Assembly: GCA_963573305.1 (NCBI GenBank)
Contig: OY754329.1
Location: forward strand, 43,668,417-43,732,416
Direction of reading: 5' to 3'
Length of the DNA stretch: 64,000 nucleotides
Origin: Pyrrhosoma nymphula
Taxonomy: Eukaryota > Arthropoda > Insecta > Odonata > Coenagrionidae
Under the pieces are notes generated by a model. That model made no database searches, was not told where the DNA came from, and worked only from the letters and a program-made list of their open reading frames with translations. Each line of letters begins with the position of its first letter. Positions within the stretch are counted from its first letter, which is position 1. Both the position numbers and the translations under genes were made by a program. Shown here piece after piece: positions 61,401 to 64,000 of this stretch.

Positions 61401-64000
61401 GTGTATTCTTTATTTGCTGAAATTCCCGAAAGTAGAATAAAGTATTATTAAGGCTCACGCACATTATATGTCCTTCGTTTCTAAAACTAAAAGATTACTC
61501 ATCTTGAAGTAGCAGTAAAAAGGGAGTCTAAGTTTTTCATGAACTTTTCACATCTCAATTGCTCACTCATTCCAGCAGCGATAACCTCTGGGAACAAAGC
61601 CGGCGTAAATAATCTTATAAAAGCTCTTGCACTCAAATGAAAGGTTTGCACGTTGAACTGCGCCCACGGGGAAAGAGCGGGTCAATCGTGGCGCTCCATC
61701 TTGAAACTGCTTCACCTCGGTAATACGATAAATTGTTTTTTTTTAACGCCTCACACAATCTCGATGCACGAGCGTGACAAAAGAACTGGATCTTTTAAAG
61801 CGAGAAGTGGGGAGGAAGATTCTACAAGACCACCCGCGATCGCCCCTTCCTTCAATATCTCGACTCAAATTCCCTTCAGCAAAGACCTCTTGAGCTGAGA
61901 TGGCCTCCCATGTTCTGTCGCCTCAAGTAAGGCGACTTACTTACCAAGCTCGATCTGCAGTCACCCTCCTCGACAACAAGCCACAACTTTTAAACTTAAG
62001 ATTAATCCTTGTTTGTCAATAAAAGCAGCGGAAATCAGACTCCTACGCATGCACTTTGGTCGTCTACGTAACCACCGACAGGGAGACTTAAAAGCTCGTA
62101 AAATGGTGCGTATTATCACAATAAATAGTTATAGGAATACCAAACCAATCTGGTAAACAAGTATGAATGTATGAATGAACAAGTATGAATTATGGAGGGA
62201 CGAAGAAATAAACGGCAATTTACCTATTATTTAGAGGGAGGAAGAAGCTATAAACTCTTTAACAATGAACGTGTATACACATAATTAAGATGTTTTCTCT
62301 GAAACTTTCCAACAGCGCTTAAAATATCCAAGCTACGATGTCCTTTGTTCCAACCTACATCTTTGTCTGGCTCATGTATGTACACCTTGGTCTTCTTTAT
62401 AAGGCTTTCCTTTCTCGTTGGATCATCACAGTTCTATTTTGTGTCTAAGTGGTCCAAATTCATCAAGCTCATATTTTGAATTGTGTTCACAGTGACCTTC
62501 CCATAATTCTTGTTTATGCTTCCTCCTTTCTCATTTTATCTGCCCGTTAGATCTTCAGCATCCAGATTTAACACTGCGTTTGGAGGCTCAATTTCCTTTT
62601 AATATGCTACAGGCATTCATACCTGTATTCTTAACGTGCAATTACTAAATGGCCATGAAAAACTTGAAACATTTTTTCATGAAAAATTGTTTCCAAGAGA
62701 TGAACTACACAAAAATATGCATCGCAGTTCCACGGTTTCTCAATACCACCCTCCTTCATAACAATATAATAAGGGGCTTTTGATATTTTATTAAGAGAGA
62801 TATCTACAATACTCACTGTTAAAACTTTTGGAATATTGAATATTCATCATTTTTTCTAAGATTTTGTCTTAGGGGATACAAAGAGGAACGAGCTTAATAG
62901 GGTTTGGCATGAGGAAATATTCAACTTTAGCCATTAATCACTGCAAGAAAGTTGCTAATCTTAAAACGCAAATATTAATCTTAATTAAAAAAGAGTGGTA
63001 AAAAAGATTGCTTTTCACATAGTGAAATAGTGAACGTACGAGCACACACGAGCACGAAGGCATGACACAGAACGAACGAACGAGTCACTTCGTAGTTCGC
63101 TATGTGTCTTCATTGGTCCATCACCTTTATCCTAGTATCTAATCCATTTCGTCATAATATCAGCGAAACGCCTGCCATTTCCCCTGCGGTGCGCATCGTT
63201 GTGTCAATTAACATTCTTAACTTAGTTAAATTGTTACTCAGCTTATACGTAAAATTCGGCTAAATACTTGTTCAAAGGAAATCATTCAAAACATTTTGGA
63301 TCCCGATAGGAAAATATTGACAGGCATACAAGTTAAATCAATTCATTTCTAGTTAAATTTGGTATCTTAATGAAAGCAAAGGGTATTATAGATGTCCCGA
63401 TAATTTACATAAAATCAAGTTGCCTATGAAGGTCCGTATCAAACAGTTAAGCACAAATACACGGCTAAATGCCTAGTAATGTGTCCGAATGCTCTGTTAT
63501 ACTCAAGATAGTATTAACTGCTTCTGTCATACTTATCCTTTGTACTCTCACTACCTCATCATTATGCGTACTAAGCGGATTAAAGTTTGACAACTTCAAG
63601 CGAGAATTTAAACTTTAAAAGAGAAAAATGAAGCATCTGGAGAATGTGAATGCTTTCATTTTCCGCAATCAATTAGCCACGCCTAATCGTCATACATTAC
63701 CAATCACTGAAAAACTAAAGTTATTTTGAGGCTCATTTCATTTTTTAGAACAAAGGAAACCTGGATTAATTAGTAATGTAACAACAATTAATAAAAATGT
63801 TGATGTCTCTGCTAAGAAGAGAAAAAGATATGACTAGTAGTCACACCGAATTTAATTAAATTTGAATTTCCCAAAGGTCATTTTTCATTTATCCATTTCA
63901 CCGACGTTGATCCAATCAAAATTCTCAACAAATAAATGAAGAATGGATATATTTCCTAGAATTATTGTTCCGATCACCAATAAATGCTTATTTTGAAAAA
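58450..64000. other. Noncoding stretch to the end of the window
   Basis: No gene, RNA or mobile element recognised. An 86-codon minus-strand frame at 59336-59596 reads plausibly as protein but matches nothing I know. The remainder is AT-rich intron-like or intergenic DNA. Confidence 0.4.

Noticed and set aside
1..64000. CRISPR arrays, bacterial operons, tRNA and rRNA genes
   Set aside because: Looked for by eye; no regularly spaced short repeats with spacers, no tRNA B-box within a cloverleaf context, and no rRNA-like sequence were seen.

Overview
The window is a stretch of eukaryotic nuclear DNA, most likely from an arthropod and probably an insect. It is AT-rich, has no operons, and is dominated by transposable elements. 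This placement rests on the repeat types: a piggyBac transposon, a Jockey-type non-LTR retrotransposon with a PRE_C2HC/zinc-knuckle Gag, and hammerhead-ribozyme palindromes of the kind known from Penelope-like elements. No complete host protein-coding gene could be recognised. Most of the sequence reads as intron or intergenic DNA.

Layout. 0.6-0.9 kb: a GC-rich island that looks like a minus-strand TATA promoter with a possible first coding exon. 3.0-3.25 kb: a 13-bp target-site duplication flanking a palindrome with a hammerhead ribozyme core. 3.70-6.73 kb: a complete but dead piggyBac element between TTAA duplications. 7.2-13.1 kb: a nearly intact Jockey-type retrotransposon (ORF1 Gag, then ORF2 endonuclease/reverse transcriptase overlapping by ATGA, with a single frameshift) and GC-rich flanks. 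14.1-14.6 kb: two scraps of a CR1-like reverse transcriptase. 15.8 and 17.7 kb: two copies of a ~227-bp MITE. 22.45 kb: an isolated hairpin. 23.1 kb: a 93-bp tandem duplication. 23.9-25.7 kb: a 1.8-kb element with ~34-bp terminal inverted repeats and an internal 81-bp tandem array. A diverged array of the same period recurs at 52.9-53.1 kb. 35.1-37.3 kb: a minus-strand pseudogene of a repeat-encoded protein I cannot name, split by a second, younger hammerhead palindrome with a 14-bp target-site duplication. 42.9-43.2 kb: a weak LTR-like segment. 45.9-46.2 and 53.5-53.85 kb: degenerate LINE reverse transcriptase C-termini. 52.0-52.3 kb: a CpG-rich island with an RFX X-box, a candidate host promoter. 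The rest, including almost all of 25.7-34.8, 37.4-42.7 and 56-64 kb, shows nothing I can support.

The most interesting observation is the pair of short (about 205-208 bp) palindromic insertions at 3.0 and 35.5 kb. They differ in sequence but share one design: a target-site duplication, a ~41-46-nt unpaired tail on one side only, and two ~80-bp inverted arms meeting at a hammerhead core, so that a ribozyme or its remnant is encoded on both strands. In the 35.5-kb copy the minus-strand ribozyme has all three stems, with a self-complementary stem III that would favour dimeric action.
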